From positions 124,001 through 188,000 of the forward strand of contig CAXXSW010000002.1 in the NCBI GenBank assembly GCA_963677625.2: a stretch of 64,000 nt of DNA, given 5' to 3'. The notes beneath the pieces are model-generated. The model did not search any database, was not told where the DNA came from, and worked only from the letters and a program-made list of their open reading frames with translations. The position numbers were made by a program, and so were the translations under genes. Positions 53,334 through 63,000 of the stretch are shown piece by piece. This stretch comes from UBA1351 sp963677625. Lineage in GTDB: Bacteria > Bacillota > Clostridia > Lachnospirales > Vallitaleaceae. Numbering within the stretch: the stretch's first letter is position 1; every line of letters begins with the position of its first letter.

Positions 53334-53390
53334 ATGTTTAGTCAAAATATGTTTTCACAATTGCATCATCATCACATCATGCGCTTGTAG
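53334..53390 (+). CDS. Histidine leader peptide (attenuator)
   Basis: 18 codons, reading MFSQNMFSQLHHHHIMRL and then TAG. Four consecutive His codons (CAT CAT CAT CAC, 53364-53375) are the hallmark of a ribosome-stalling leader peptide of a histidine gene. A good ribosome site (AAGGAAGTG) lies 5-6 bases upstream of ATG 53334. It sits between a consensus promoter and an intrinsic terminator ahead of hisS, which encodes histidyl-tRNA synthetase, so low charged tRNA-His would stall the ribosome here and relieve termination. Confidence 0.88.
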   Translation: MFSQNMFSQLHHHHIMRL

Positions 53391-53470
53391 CCTTAACCGG
53401 ATGCAAGTGCTATTTGCATTTGCATTCGTGATGATAAGTAGACGTCGTCCGAATGGACGGCGTCTTTTTT
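53391..53470 (+). terminator. His attenuator: alternative stems and intrinsic terminator
   Basis: The terminator stem GACGTCGTCC (53441-53450) pairs with GGACGGCGTC (53455-53464) over GAAT and runs into six T residues. Upstream, ATGCAA (53401-53406) can pair with either TTGCAT at 53414-53419 or TTGCAT at 53420-53425, and GTGATGAT (53428-53435) is exactly complementary to the His-codon bases 53368-53375. GGATG (53399-53403) can pair with CGTCC (53446-53450), a possible but weak antiterminator. Between 53471 and 53609 I see only the untranslated leader of hisS. Confidence 0.8.
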
Positions 53471-53609
53471 AGTCTATAGAAAACTTTCCTATGGCAACAA
53501 TCATAAAGCGAGGGAGACTAAGCTATTTTTCTTAATCAAGAGCGTGCTCAGCGTTCTGATGTGATGCTTTTGTTCGTATGTGACAGTTTATAATCAAAGG
53601 AGGTAAGAG

Positions 53610-54932
53610 ATGAAATCAGAAAGACAAGAATGGATGAGGAATGTTAAAGGAACTTATGATTATTTGCCAGATGAGCAGATTGAGAGAAACAGAGTGGTGG
53701 ATCAACTAAGAAAGATCTTTGAAAGCTATGGCTTTAATCCTATTGAAACACCAATTTTATCTATGGAGGATGTCTTGGCATCTAAGTATGCTGGAGGAGC
53801 GGAAATAATGAAGGAGGTTTATACCTTATCCGATCAGGGGGAGAGAGCGCTTGGACTGAGATATGATTTAACCGTTCCTTTTGCAAAATTTATTAGCTTA
53901 AATAAAAATGACTTAAGCTTTCCCTTTAAGAAGTATGAGATTGGTAAAGCTTACAGAAATGGCCCAATCAAAAGAGGAAGGAAAAGAGAATTTATTCAGG
54001 CAGATGTTGATGTAGTGGGAGTAAGTTCCATATATGCCGAATTGGAATTCTTTAATATGATAAGTTATGTCGCTAATGAGCTAGACATGAAGGTGACCGT
54101 CAAGTTTAACGATCGAAGGATTTTAACTAGGTTATTGAAACTTTTCTCAGTTCCAGAGAAGAATATGAGTAATATTATATTGACGATAGATAAGCTAGAA
54201 AAATTATCAAGGGAAGAGCTAGTAGAAGAACTATGTGAAAAAGGAATTGCAAATGAGAGGGGTGTAGAGTTGTTGAATCTCCTTGAATCAGAAGGAAATG
54301 AAGAGCTGAAAACTATTCTTGCTTGTGACGAACTAAGAGAATTTAATAAGTTGATGAGAATGATAAGTGAAATGAATGATGAAAACACTCGATTTCTATT
54401 TACTCCATCATTGGCTAGAGGTCTTGAGGTTTATACAGGAACAATCTGGGAAGTTTTTGTTGACCATAAAGATTCATTAATCACTTCTAGCATTGGTGGA
54501 GGCGGACGTTATGATAATATGATTGGAAATCTTTTAGGTATTGATGAGGCTTATCCAGCGGTAGGAATGACATTTGGCCTAGATGTAATCATGGAGGTTA
54601 TGAAAGACAAGGGAGAGCTGGCAAAAAAAACAATTGTTGACTACTTAATAATTCCTATGTCTGGCCTAGAAAGTGACCTTAGTGGTTTTAGTGAAAAACT
54701 TAGGAGAAATGGGATAAAACTAGATGTGGACTATTCAGGTAAACGTATCAAAAAGATTCTAAATAGGGCTAATAAACTGAATATACCCTTTGTGACTGTT
54801 TTTGGAGAAGATGAAGTAAGAGATGGGAAATTTAAGATAAAAGACATGGAAAGTGGTTTGGAAAAAGAGTTTACTATGAGTCAATTTGAGGAGGTCTCTA
54901 GGTATATCTTAAAAGGGAGAAGTCAGACCTAG
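53610..54932 (+). CDS. hisS: Histidine--tRNA ligase
   Basis: 440 residues; AAAGGAGGTAAGAG precedes the ATG. Class IIa synthetase: motif 1 region near IETPILSMEDVLASK, motif 2 KAYRNGPIKRGRKREFIQ, histidine-binding LARGLEVYTGTIWE, and motif 3 region IGGGGRYDNMIG. A C-terminal anticodon-binding domain (~335-440, YLIIPMSGLESDLSGF, LDVDYSGKRIKKILNRA, FVTVFGEDE) is present, so it is a full synthetase rather than the regulatory paralogue HisZ, although several signature positions are diverged from standard HisS. It is the only gene after the His attenuator. Confidence 0.88.
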   Translation: MKSERQEWMRNVKGTYDYLPDEQIERNRVVDQLRKIFESYGFNPIETPILSMEDVLASKYAGGAEIMKEVYTLSDQGERALGLRYDLTVPFAKFISLNKNDLSFPFKKYEIGKAYRNGPIKRGRKREFIQADVDVVGVSSIYAELEFFNMISYVANELDMKVTVKFNDRRILTRLLKLFSVPEKNMSNIILTIDKLEKLSREELVEELCEKGIANERGVELLNLLESEGNEELKTILACDELREFNKLMRMISEMNDENTRFLFTPSLARGLEVYTGTIWEVFVDHKDSLITSSIGGGGRYDNMIGNLLGIDEAYPAVGMTFGLDVIMEVMKDKGELAKKTIVDYLIIPMSGLESDLSGFSEKLRRNGIKLDVDYSGKRIKKILNRANKLNIPFVTVFGEDEVRDGKFKIKDMESGLEKEFTMSQFEEVSRYILKGRSQT

Positions 54933-54959
54933 GGCCATTACTGGCCCCCTGATCTGACT
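54921..54959 (+). terminator. Compound hairpin overlapping the hisS stop codon
   Basis: AGTCAGA (54921-54927) pairs with TCTGACT (54953-54959) and encloses a second stem GGGCCA/TGGCCC. The hisS stop TAG lies inside. No U run follows, so it may protect the 3' end or act as a weak terminator facing the convergent phosphorylase gene. Confidence 0.5.
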
Positions 54960-55047
54960 AAGTGGTTACCTTTAGTATTTTAGAAGACGCATAAGCTTCT
55001 TTTGCTTTTCCTTTGGAATATCCTATGAGTTAAAGGGTAGAACTGGA

Positions 55048-57753
55048 TCAAAGCTTAAGTAAAATACGAATATGGTGAACATCAGCTTTTGATAGGTTTA
55101 AAATGATTTCCCTGGGTAGGATTAATGTTTTGTCAGATATGTATTTATCCAAGGAAGTATCATCCATACTTGCTGAAATAATATCATACTGCTTTTTATT
55201 TGGGTCGCTTACCAGCTTATAAGTGATGTGAAGTTTCCTTTCGGCAAAAGTTGTAGTAAGAGAAGTTTCACCATTTTTAAACTGTTCCTTAACCAAACGA
55301 GCTTGTATGGTCAAGTCACCTAGTCGTCCCTGAACACCGTACATTTCTGTTAGAACTGTTAAAAATAGCCAGGAAGCTGAACCGGTTAGGTAGTGGTAAA
55401 GACCTTTGCCTTCTAGGTTAAAATATTCGGGTATACCGGGATATATTTTACTTTTACCTGTATCCATTGCAAGATCAAAGAGAGATCTAAAGACTTCATA
55501 GCCTTCCTCGATGAAGTTACGTCGATAAAGGGCGTTCATATACATAACTACCATATGGCTGAAGATGGCCCCGTTTTCCTTGTCACCATAGGCGAAGGAG
55601 AAACCACGACCAAAGTTCAGTTTATTGGGACCAAGAGGTGTGTTGAGTTTGTAACCACCAGTGGTTTGGTCTTTGAGATAGGTTTGACAAGCCTTATAGG
55701 AGGCTTTAACTTGGTCATCGTTAGCTAAACCATACATGGTTGTAAAGACCTGACCGGTTAAGTACATACGAATGTCTTGGCCAAAGATTCCGCCAACAGG
55801 CTTTCCATCATTATTATAGTAGCTGTTGAAAAAGCCAATTGTATCGCCAACGTGAATAAACTCTTGGTCTCGGAGTTCTTGGATGATCCAGTTTCCCTTG
55901 GTTTCCAGATCATCAATAAGTTTGTTGATGGAGATAGTGCTTTGTTTTGGGTTGAAATTTGGTTGAACCTTTTTAAAATAGAGCTTTAATAGATTCTGTT
56001 TATAGGTGTAATCATTATAGTTGACATCGGTTTTAGAAGCATCTAGGAGAAGCAGAAGGTCTTCAAATAACTTGATTTCCTTAATACCTTTTGCCTTCAT
56101 AGCTCTTAGAAGCTCGGCAATGCCTAGGAGGTTACTACCGTAAAGGGCAGTAAAGGCAACGCTTTCCCCACGTTCTCTGGCCATATCCAAGGTGTCATTC
56201 CAGTCTGCTCCTTCAAGAAGAATACGATTGTGCTCACCTACGTTAAAGAAGGAAACCAAATGCTGTACTAAGATATGTTCAAGGACACTACCTTGATAGG
56301 TCTCTTCAGGATATGATTTTTTAGGGCTCCAGTTGTCGTCTTTGACTTTTGCCCGGTTAAGTTGTTTGTCTCGGAAATAAGTTTGGGTTTTCAACAGAAT
56401 ATCAAGGTCACCGCTTTGGTCGATATAGAGTCTAAGCGTTAAGTAGGGCCAGGAGCCGTGATCCATCCATACCCTTGAAATGCTGTTTCGGTCTGCGATG
56501 AATTCGCCAGGTTCCTTACCAATGATAGTGGCGTTGGACCCATCCAGTCGAATACCTGCAAAGTTGTTCATGAGAAGGTCTTTAGCTTCATCGGGGCTAA
56601 GGAGAATTAAGGAAAGTAGGTCTTGCCACAAGTCCCTCCATCCCCGGCCACCTTTACCATAGTCGTGGTGGGGCAAGAAGGAACAGCCAAATATTTTTCT
56701 AAAGACAGGTTGTATTTCTACCCACTTGAACCAAGATTCAAAGCCTTCTAATCCAGACTTGATTGAGACTTTTTCAGCTTGGTCAAGCCAGAAAGCTTGA
56801 TTACTTGTAAGGGCCTTATTGACCTTATCTATAGTCTTATATTTGTCATAGATTAAAGATAAATCTTTAGAATCATCTGAAATTCCAATCATGATAATAA
56901 ATGATTTGGATTCATTTGGTTTTAGGGAAAAAGCTTGGAAGCGAAGGCCACCAATACATTCTTTACCATCTAAATTTCTGCCAGAAAATTGGAGGGGAGA
57001 AAGGTTTTTTACGATAGATTCTGGCCATTCCAGGTCACCTTGTTCACCAATAAAATTATCCATTGCTCCAATAGTAGCTAAAGGTTCTTTCCCATCTTCA
57101 TCTGAACCAAAAACAAAATATTTGTTATGGTTATATTGATGACCGGTTTCATCAAAGTTGATGATTGGTTGCATAGTAATACCTTCCCTGACAAGGGAGG
57201 TACGGTTAACCAGAGATGTCACATGGCGGTGGTCCCGAATGTTTTCGGCACTTCGCCCATAGATGGGAATAGCTGAAGTCGGTGTGAGATAGGCTTGCTT
57301 GCTACTGTCATTGGTAACTGTAACTACCATGAGTTCGAGTTCGTCTTCTAATGGTATAAAGCTTAAAACGCTCATGGTCAGCTCAGCTTCATAGTCTGTA
57401 AAAGTTGCCTTATGCCACAGAAGTCCCGCTTCAATTCTTCTTGATGGATGTATGTCCGAAAAACGATCTAAATGAGCTTTTGCTGAATTGCCTGAAACAG
57501 ATACAGGTCCATAACCTTCTTTGTAAAACCAAAAGTTTCTTGCTGCTTTGGAATTGTGAAGATCTTCTATGGATACGGGAAGTGTTAGGAAGTGGGCCTG
57601 TGATTTCTTGATGTCCCCGTGTAAGCACGGTGTTATGGCGGACATGAGTCCATTTTCATTACATAGGGGAAAGTAGAGTTCGTTAATGGCAGAAGGGTTT
57701 TCCCACTTGAAAGATCCCTTGTCATCAGTGAAAATCCATTTGTTTTTTGACAT
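55048..57753 (-). CDS. GH94-like glycoside phosphorylase
   Basis: 901 residues, no signal peptide; GGAGG lies 8 bases before the start on the reverse strand. Beta-sandwich N-terminal domain (~1-330), then an (alpha/alpha)6 barrel with the GH94 DWND motif (ADWNDTLD, residues ~517-520), which carries the general-acid Asp of cellobiose-phosphorylase relatives, plus GGRGWRDLWQDLLSLIL, FAGIRLDGSNATIIG, SRVWMDHGSWPYLTLRLYI and FGRGFSFAYGDKENGAIFSHM. These resemble the 1,2-beta-oligoglucan/laminaribiose phosphorylase side of GH94 more than true cellobiose phosphorylase, but the protein is shorter than the ~1100-residue oligoglucan enzymes I recall. It would split a beta-glucoside with phosphate, saving ATP. 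Isolated from other sugar genes. Confidence 0.8.
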   Translation of the reverse strand: MSKNKWIFTDDKGSFKWENPSAINELYFPLCNENGLMSAITPCLHGDIKKSQAHFLTLPVSIEDLHNSKAARNFWFYKEGYGPVSVSGNSAKAHLDRFSDIHPSRRIEAGLLWHKATFTDYEAELTMSVLSFIPLEDELELMVVTVTNDSSKQAYLTPTSAIPIYGRSAENIRDHRHVTSLVNRTSLVREGITMQPIINFDETGHQYNHNKYFVFGSDEDGKEPLATIGAMDNFIGEQGDLEWPESIVKNLSPLQFSGRNLDGKECIGGLRFQAFSLKPNESKSFIIMIGISDDSKDLSLIYDKYKTIDKVNKALTSNQAFWLDQAEKVSIKSGLEGFESWFKWVEIQPVFRKIFGCSFLPHHDYGKGGRGWRDLWQDLLSLILLSPDEAKDLLMNNFAGIRLDGSNATIIGKEPGEFIADRNSISRVWMDHGSWPYLTLRLYIDQSGDLDILLKTQTYFRDKQLNRAKVKDDNWSPKKSYPEETYQGSVLEHILVQHLVSFFNVGEHNRILLEGADWNDTLDMARERGESVAFTALYGSNLLGIAELLRAMKAKGIKEIKLFEDLLLLLDASKTDVNYNDYTYKQNLLKLYFKKVQPNFNPKQSTISINKLIDDLETKGNWIIQELRDQEFIHVGDTIGFFNSYYNNDGKPVGGIFGQDIRMYLTGQVFTTMYGLANDDQVKASYKACQTYLKDQTTGGYKLNTPLGPNKLNFGRGFSFAYGDKENGAIFSHMVVMYMNALYRRNFIEEGYEVFRSLFDLAMDTGKSKIYPGIPEYFNLEGKGLYHYLTGSASWLFLTVLTEMYGVQGRLGDLTIQARLVKEQFKNGETSLTTTFAERKLHITYKLVSDPNKKQYDIISASMDDTSLDKYISDKTLILPREIILNLSKADVHHIRILLKL

Positions 57754-57906
57754 GTAAATATCCTCCCTTTACAATTCAGATTATGATTACTAATACAATT
57801 GTAACATCGAAAATGTTTTTGGAATAGATATCATGTCATAATAATGAGTATAAAATGATGGTGACCAAGTTGCTGTGGAACTTTTATAGGATATGGGTAC
57901 GACCTT

Positions 57907-57929
57907 GCGCCAGCTTATGGTGCTTTTTT
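57907..57929 (+). terminator. Orphan terminator-like hairpin
   Basis: GCGCCA (57907-57912) pairs with TGGTGC (57918-57923), one G-U pair, with a 5-base loop and seven T residues. No gene precedes it on this strand within 2.9 kb, so it may end an unrecognised short transcript or be fortuitous. It is part of the 373-base gap 57754-58126. Confidence 0.5.
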
Positions 57930-57975
57930 ATTGTAAAAAGACTGGTCGGCTTTTTTTATTCTATTGCAAGCGAAC

Positions 57976-57988
57976 GAGGCGGAGCCTC
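57976..57988. repeat. Short GC-rich palindrome
   Basis: GAGGC-GGA-GCCTC lies in an otherwise A/T-rich gap and is flanked by GCAAGCGAAC. It looks like a fragment of a palindromic intergenic element; no second copy was found in the window. Confidence 0.35.
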
Positions 57989-58019
57989 TAAAATCCTTAT
58001 AAGAGTGAAATTCTAAATA

Positions 58020-58041
58020 AATCTAAAGAAAATCTAAAGAA
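58020..58041 (+). repeat. 11-bp tandem direct repeat upstream of the efflux operon
   Basis: AATCTAAAGAA occurs twice head to tail (58020-58030, 58031-58041), about 30 bases upstream of the promoter of the TetR gene. Spacing of one helical turn would suit binding of a regulator, but no such role is shown. Confidence 0.45.
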
Positions 58042-58069
58042 TATTTAGCATTTGTTAAAAGAATTTTAA

Positions 58070-58098
58070 TTGAATTGACTTAGTGTTGATGATACAAT
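58070..58098 (+). promoter_or_regulatory. Promoter of the TetR-RND efflux operon
   Basis: TTGAAT (58070-58075) and TACAAT (58093-58098) are 17 bases apart, followed by CGGAGG before the GTG start at 58127. Likely autoregulated by the TetR product. Confidence 0.55.
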
Positions 58099-58126
58099 AA
58101 ACAAAAATGAACGGAGGTTTATTATT

Positions 58127-58837
58127 GTGCAAGTTCTGAAAGAAGACGTTCGTAGGAACATTAAGGATGCCGCCGTCATGTGTTTTAAACAAGTAGGTTA
58201 TGATAAGGCGTCAATGCGGCAGATTGCTTCAAGTGCAAATTTATCAGTTGGAAATCTCTATCGCTACTTTCCTAACAAGGAAGCGCTTTTTGATTATTGT
58301 GTACAACCAGCCGTCGATTTTTTTCAAGAAGGTATGAAAAAGCATGACAGAGAAATGCCACCACCTTTTATGGATGTCAATTTGTTGGAAGAAATTGAAC
58401 TGGTGTCAAGTATTATTGAAGCAAGAATGTTTGATAGAGATGCATTATTTTTAATGCTTGTGAGAAACCAAGGCAGCAAGTATGAAGGTGCTAAACAGGA
58501 GTTTGTTGATTTTGTTTATGAGAAGTCAAAGGAGTTTATGAAAAGAGAATTTAAGGACAGTCAACCATATATGGATGATGGACTTTATCGAAAGGCAGCT
58601 GCAACAGCTTTTGTGGAAGGGTTTATGGTTCTTTTGGAAGAGGCGCCTGATGATAAGTCATTTATACGAAGCATTATCCAATATATTGAATTACAAGTAC
58701 GTGCTGTCATGAGGTATCTGCTGGATATAAGGGATAATAAGATAGAATTTAGGAGGATTGATCATGAAGAAGTTTATCGGCATTTTAGTAGTGATTGCAG
58801 TAATCGCAGCGCTGGCTGTTCCGAGAATAATGGATAA
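58127..58837 (+). CDS. TetR-family regulator of the efflux operon
   Basis: 236 residues from GTG 58127 with CGGAGG upstream. Classic TetR HTH (~10-55): KDAAVMCFKQVGYDKASMRQIASSANLSVGNLYRYFPNKEALF, split here by the YRYF recognition segment. The ligand domain is helical. The gene runs 74 bases into the adaptor gene in another frame, so its last ~25 residues (from about RRIDHEEVYRHF) look like read-through into adaptor sequence and may be a late extension. It probably represses the adaptor-pump operon. Confidence 0.88.
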   Translation: MQVLKEDVRRNIKDAAVMCFKQVGYDKASMRQIASSANLSVGNLYRYFPNKEALFDYCVQPAVDFFQEGMKKHDREMPPPFMDVNLLEEIELVSSIIEARMFDRDALFLMLVRNQGSKYEGAKQEFVDFVYEKSKEFMKREFKDSQPYMDDGLYRKAAATAFVEGFMVLLEEAPDDKSFIRSIIQYIELQVRAVMRYLLDIRDNKIEFRRIDHEEVYRHFSSDCSNRSAGCSENNG

Positions 58838-60062
58838 GTTAAATGAGAAGACAGTCAGTGAGGAGTCACAGGTGATTACTGTAGGTGGTGAAGCTGCCAT
58901 TAAGGGTGATATCACTACATATTATGAACTAATCGGTAACACCTATTCCAATAAAACAGTACCAGTGCTGCCTATGATGCCTGGTGAAGTGACTAGTATT
59001 GAAGTTGCTGTTGGGGATTTTGTTAATGAAGGTGATGTACTTTTTGTTATCGATGGGGAAAGTCTAGAATCCCAAGTGACTCAGGCTGAATTAGGAAAAG
59101 AACAGGCAGACGCGGCTTTGACCCAAGCAAGCGTAGGAGTGAAGAATGCCAATGCGGGTATAGCTTCTGCTCAGCTGGCCTATGAAATGGCAAAGTCAAG
59201 TTATGAAATGAACTTGAGTTCATACAATTTCTCAGTTGCCAATTTAGAAAAGTATGAAGAGCTTTATGCAGAAGGTATCGTTTCTGAGATGGAAATTGAA
59301 CAGATGAGACTTCAGGCTGATCCTGAAACTTTGGCCATATATGAAAAGCAACTACAGCAAGCTGAGCAAGGCCTTACCCAAGCAAGACTTGGAGTGGAAC
59401 AGGCCAGTGCGGTCTATTCACAAGCCGGTGTTGGTGTAAAGCAGGCTGAAGAAGGTATTAAAACAGCTAGTGATACCATGGAGGATTTGACAGTCACTGC
59501 TCCAATCGCTGGTTATGTTACACAGCAGAATCTGATTGAAGATACCATGGCTTCTAATACTAATGTAGCTATGATGATTGATGAGTTACAGGTGATTAAA
59601 GTATCAGCTAATGTTACAGCCAACCAGGTTGGTTCCCTTAAGGAAGGCGATAAAGTAGAAGTTTATGTTTCAGCAACGGAAAAATTCTATGAAGGTACAG
59701 TCGACACTGTTAGCCTTACAGCTGATGCAAGAACCATATTGTATCCTATTACTGTTCTAGTTGAAAATAAGGATCTTGAAATTAAGCCCGGTATGTTTGC
59801 CACAGTTCATATGGTGGAAAAAGCCATTACCGGTGGTATTATTGTCCCAACAGAAGCAGTCGTAGTACGAGATGGTAAAAATGTTGTTTTCGTCTATGAT
59901 GGTACGGATATGGCAATTATGAAGGAAGTTGTTGTAGGTCTTGAAGATGGCTACAATACAGAGATTCTTGAAGGTATTAGTGAAGGGGATGTGGTGATTA
60001 CAGATGGTGTCGGTTTAATTGATACTGAAACCCCAATATCTGTTGTAAGGGGTGATATGTAA
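58764..60062 (+). CDS. RND efflux periplasmic adaptor-type (membrane fusion) protein
   Basis: About 432 residues. AGGAGG (58751-58756) sits 7 bases before ATG 58764; the TTG six bases earlier is not needed. An N-terminal membrane anchor (FIGILVVIAVIAALAVP) is followed by a lipoyl-like half (PVLPMMPGEVTSIEVAVGDFVNEGDVLF), a long helical hairpin (~100-235, many Ala/Gln heptads such as AELGKEQADAALTQAS), the second lipoyl half (LTVTAPIAGYVTQQNLIEDTMAS), a beta-barrel and a membrane-proximal domain. It couples the RND pump to an outer component. Its stop overlaps the pump ATG (TAATG). Confidence 0.92.
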   Translation: MKKFIGILVVIAVIAALAVPRIMDKLNEKTVSEESQVITVGGEAAIKGDITTYYELIGNTYSNKTVPVLPMMPGEVTSIEVAVGDFVNEGDVLFVIDGESLESQVTQAELGKEQADAALTQASVGVKNANAGIASAQLAYEMAKSSYEMNLSSYNFSVANLEKYEELYAEGIVSEMEIEQMRLQADPETLAIYEKQLQQAEQGLTQARLGVEQASAVYSQAGVGVKQAEEGIKTASDTMEDLTVTAPIAGYVTQQNLIEDTMASNTNVAMMIDELQVIKVSANVTANQVGSLKEGDKVEVYVSATEKFYEGTVDTVSLTADARTILYPITVLVENKDLEIKPGMFATVHMVEKAITGGIIVPTEAVVVRDGKNVVFVYDGTDMAIMKEVVVGLEDGYNTEILEGISEGDVVITDGVGLIDTETPISVVRGDM

Positions 60063-63000
60063 TGAACCTTTCTGGCTTATCCGTAAAAAGACCTGTTACA
60101 ACGGTTATGCTGGTTTTAATCGTTGTGCTTTTTGGTGTGGTATCCTTTACAAGGATTCCAATCGATTTGTATCCAAATATTGAAGTTCCAGTTGCTATAG
60201 TTTCTACATCATACGCCAATGTAGCACCTGAAGAAATAGAGAACCTAATTACTAGACCCTTGGAGGAAGCAGTCGGAACTGTCGCTAACTTAGATTCTAT
60301 CCAATCGATAACAACAGAAGGCCAGTCTATTATTGTTGTTATGTTTGAATTTGGAACAGATATGGACTTCGCTGCCCTTGAAATGCGTGAAAATGTAGAT
60401 ATGGTATCAGGTTTTTTGCCTGAAAATGCCACAGATCCGATGGTTATGCAAATTGATATTAATGCAGAAGCTATTGTTCAATTGTCTCTTTCCGGCTCAG
60501 ATGTATCAACCTTGCAACGCTATGCAGACGAAGAGTTAAAATCAGCTCTTGAGAGAATCGAAGGTGTTGCTTCAGTTGATATTGGTGGTGGATATGATAA
60601 TTATATTTCCATCCAAGTAGATACAGAAAAACTAAACGGGTATGGACTTAGTATTGATACCCTTGCAGGAATTCTTGCTTCAGAAAACATTAACCTACCA
60701 GCTGGTTCTGTCAGTAAAGGTGACACAGGCCTGCTTATACGTACTGTAGGTGAATTTGAAAGTCTTGAAGATATTGAACAGACCCCAATTACCATGGCTA
60801 CAGGAGGGATAATTAAACTTTCTGATATTGCAGATGTTTCAGTTGCTAATAGAGACCAGAATTCTATTTCAACAGTCAATGGAGAAGAAGCGGTAACGAT
60901 TTCCATTCAGAAACAATCCGGTGTTAATACAGTTGCAGTTGCTCGTGAAATCAATGAAGTTGTGAAGGACTTATCAGCCTCCAGTCCTTATGAAATCAAA
61001 GTCATTGTAGATCAATCAGACTTTATTAATAAAGCCATTGGCCAGGTTGGACAAAATGGGATTATTGGTGGTGTTTTGGCTGTCATCATACTTCTACTTT
61101 TCTTGAGAAGCTTTAGATCTACCTTGATTATCGGATTATCTATTCCGATTTCAATTATTGCCACTATGGTACTCATATACTTTTCCAATATTACACTTAA
61201 CATGATGACCCTTGGTGGCCTGTCTTTGGGTATTGGAATGTTGGTCGATAACTCTGTTGTAGTTTTGGAGAATATTTACCGATTTGTTCAGGAAGGTATG
61301 GATAGAAGAAAGGCGGCAGTTAAGGGAGCTCAAGAAGTTGCTATGGCTGTTACAGCATCAACGCTTACGACAGTGGCAGTTTTCCTTCCAATGGTATTTG
61401 TTGAAGGGATTACTTCTATCATGTTTAGAGAATTTTCCTTAACAGTAACCTTCTCTTTGCTATCTTCACTTGTTGTATCCCTTACCTTGGTACCTATGAT
61501 GGCGTCACAATTACTTATTGTTGATGAGTTTCAAGGTAGGCACCATGAAAGTAAGTTTAGGATTATCGGATGGGTATTAGATAAATTTGACCAATTTTTC
61601 TCATCAATTGAGAGAGGTTATAGGAAGCTTCTGCACTGGTCATTACATCACAGAAAAACAGTTGTAGTTACGGCTGTCTTTATCTTTATCATCAGTTTAT
61701 TATCAACAATGTTGATTGGTATGGAGTTTATACCAGCATCAGACGAAGGTACTTTTTCCATTGATGTGGAATTGGAGCCAAGTGCAAAAATTGAAGATAC
61801 CTCACTTGCCCTGGAAACCATTGTTGAACGTATTATTGATATTGAGGAGATTGACTATGTATCAACAACGACTGCAGGGAATATGTTCCTGTCCTCAGGA
61901 GCTAATTCAGGAACCATAAATGGTGTGCTTATTCCAATGAACCAAAGGGGACCTATTGAAAAGATAATATTAGAAATTGAAGATAGAATAGAAGGTATAC
62001 CTGGTGTTATCACTAAAGTTACAGCAACTTCTTCCATGGGAATGATGATGGGTGGAGGCGCACCTATTTCCATTCAAATCAAAGGAGACGATATGGATAC
62101 CTTAAAGGAAGTATCTGATAATATTGCAAAAGCTGCTAAGAGTGTTGAAGGTGCCAAGAATGTGACTACATCTCTTGATGATCCAATTCCACAATATGAA
62201 ATCCGCCTTCGTCGTAATGATGCTTCAAGATATGGATTGACGACTGCTCAGATATCAAGCGCCGTAAAGGCCATGCTAGATGGTCGAACAGCAACTAGAT
62301 ATAAATTGGATGGAGTTGAGTTAGATGTTATTATTGAAGGTGACTCCAGATATGAGGAGAGTGTTGAGAATCTGAAACAACTTATGATTCAAGCGCCGAC
62401 AGGAGCCTTAGTTCCTTTGGAGTTAGTTGCTGATATTACGACTGAAACAGGAGCAATCACTATTAATCGTATTGATCAATCTAGATATGTAACCGTATCT
62501 TCAGATGTAAGTGGTCGTGACCTAGCTGCTGTTGTTGCCGACATTGAAGAAAAGGTAGACGAGATGGATATACCAAGAGGATACACCATTGAGTTTAGTG
62601 GACAAAATCAGGAAATGATTGAAGCTTTTTCTGATCTTGGTTTGGCATTGATACTTGCAGTACTTTTGGTTTACATGATTATCGCTTCTCAGTTTGAATC
62701 TTTACTTTTACCATTTATCATTATGATGAGTGCACCTCTTGCATATTCAGGAGGACTAATTGGATTATTTGTTACCAACAGGACCTTAAATATTACGTCC
62801 ATAATTGGTTTTATTATGTTATCGGGTATCGTTGTTAATAACGCTATTGTTCTTATTGACTACATACAAACAAGACGTCAGGATTACAAGGAAGATCGTG
62901 AAACTGCTATTCTTAATGCTGGTCCAATTAGACTTCGTCCAATTTTGATGACGTCACTGACAACTATTCTTGCCCTTGTTCCATTATCTCTAGGTATTGG

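Noticed and set aside
53276..53609. T-box riboswitch before hisS
   Set aside because: I looked for the conserved T-box sequence and specifier stem and found none; the His-rich leader peptide explains the region better.
53610..54932. HisZ (regulatory subunit of HisG) instead of HisS
   Set aside because: The C-terminal anticodon-binding domain and the class II active-site motifs are present, and no hisG follows.
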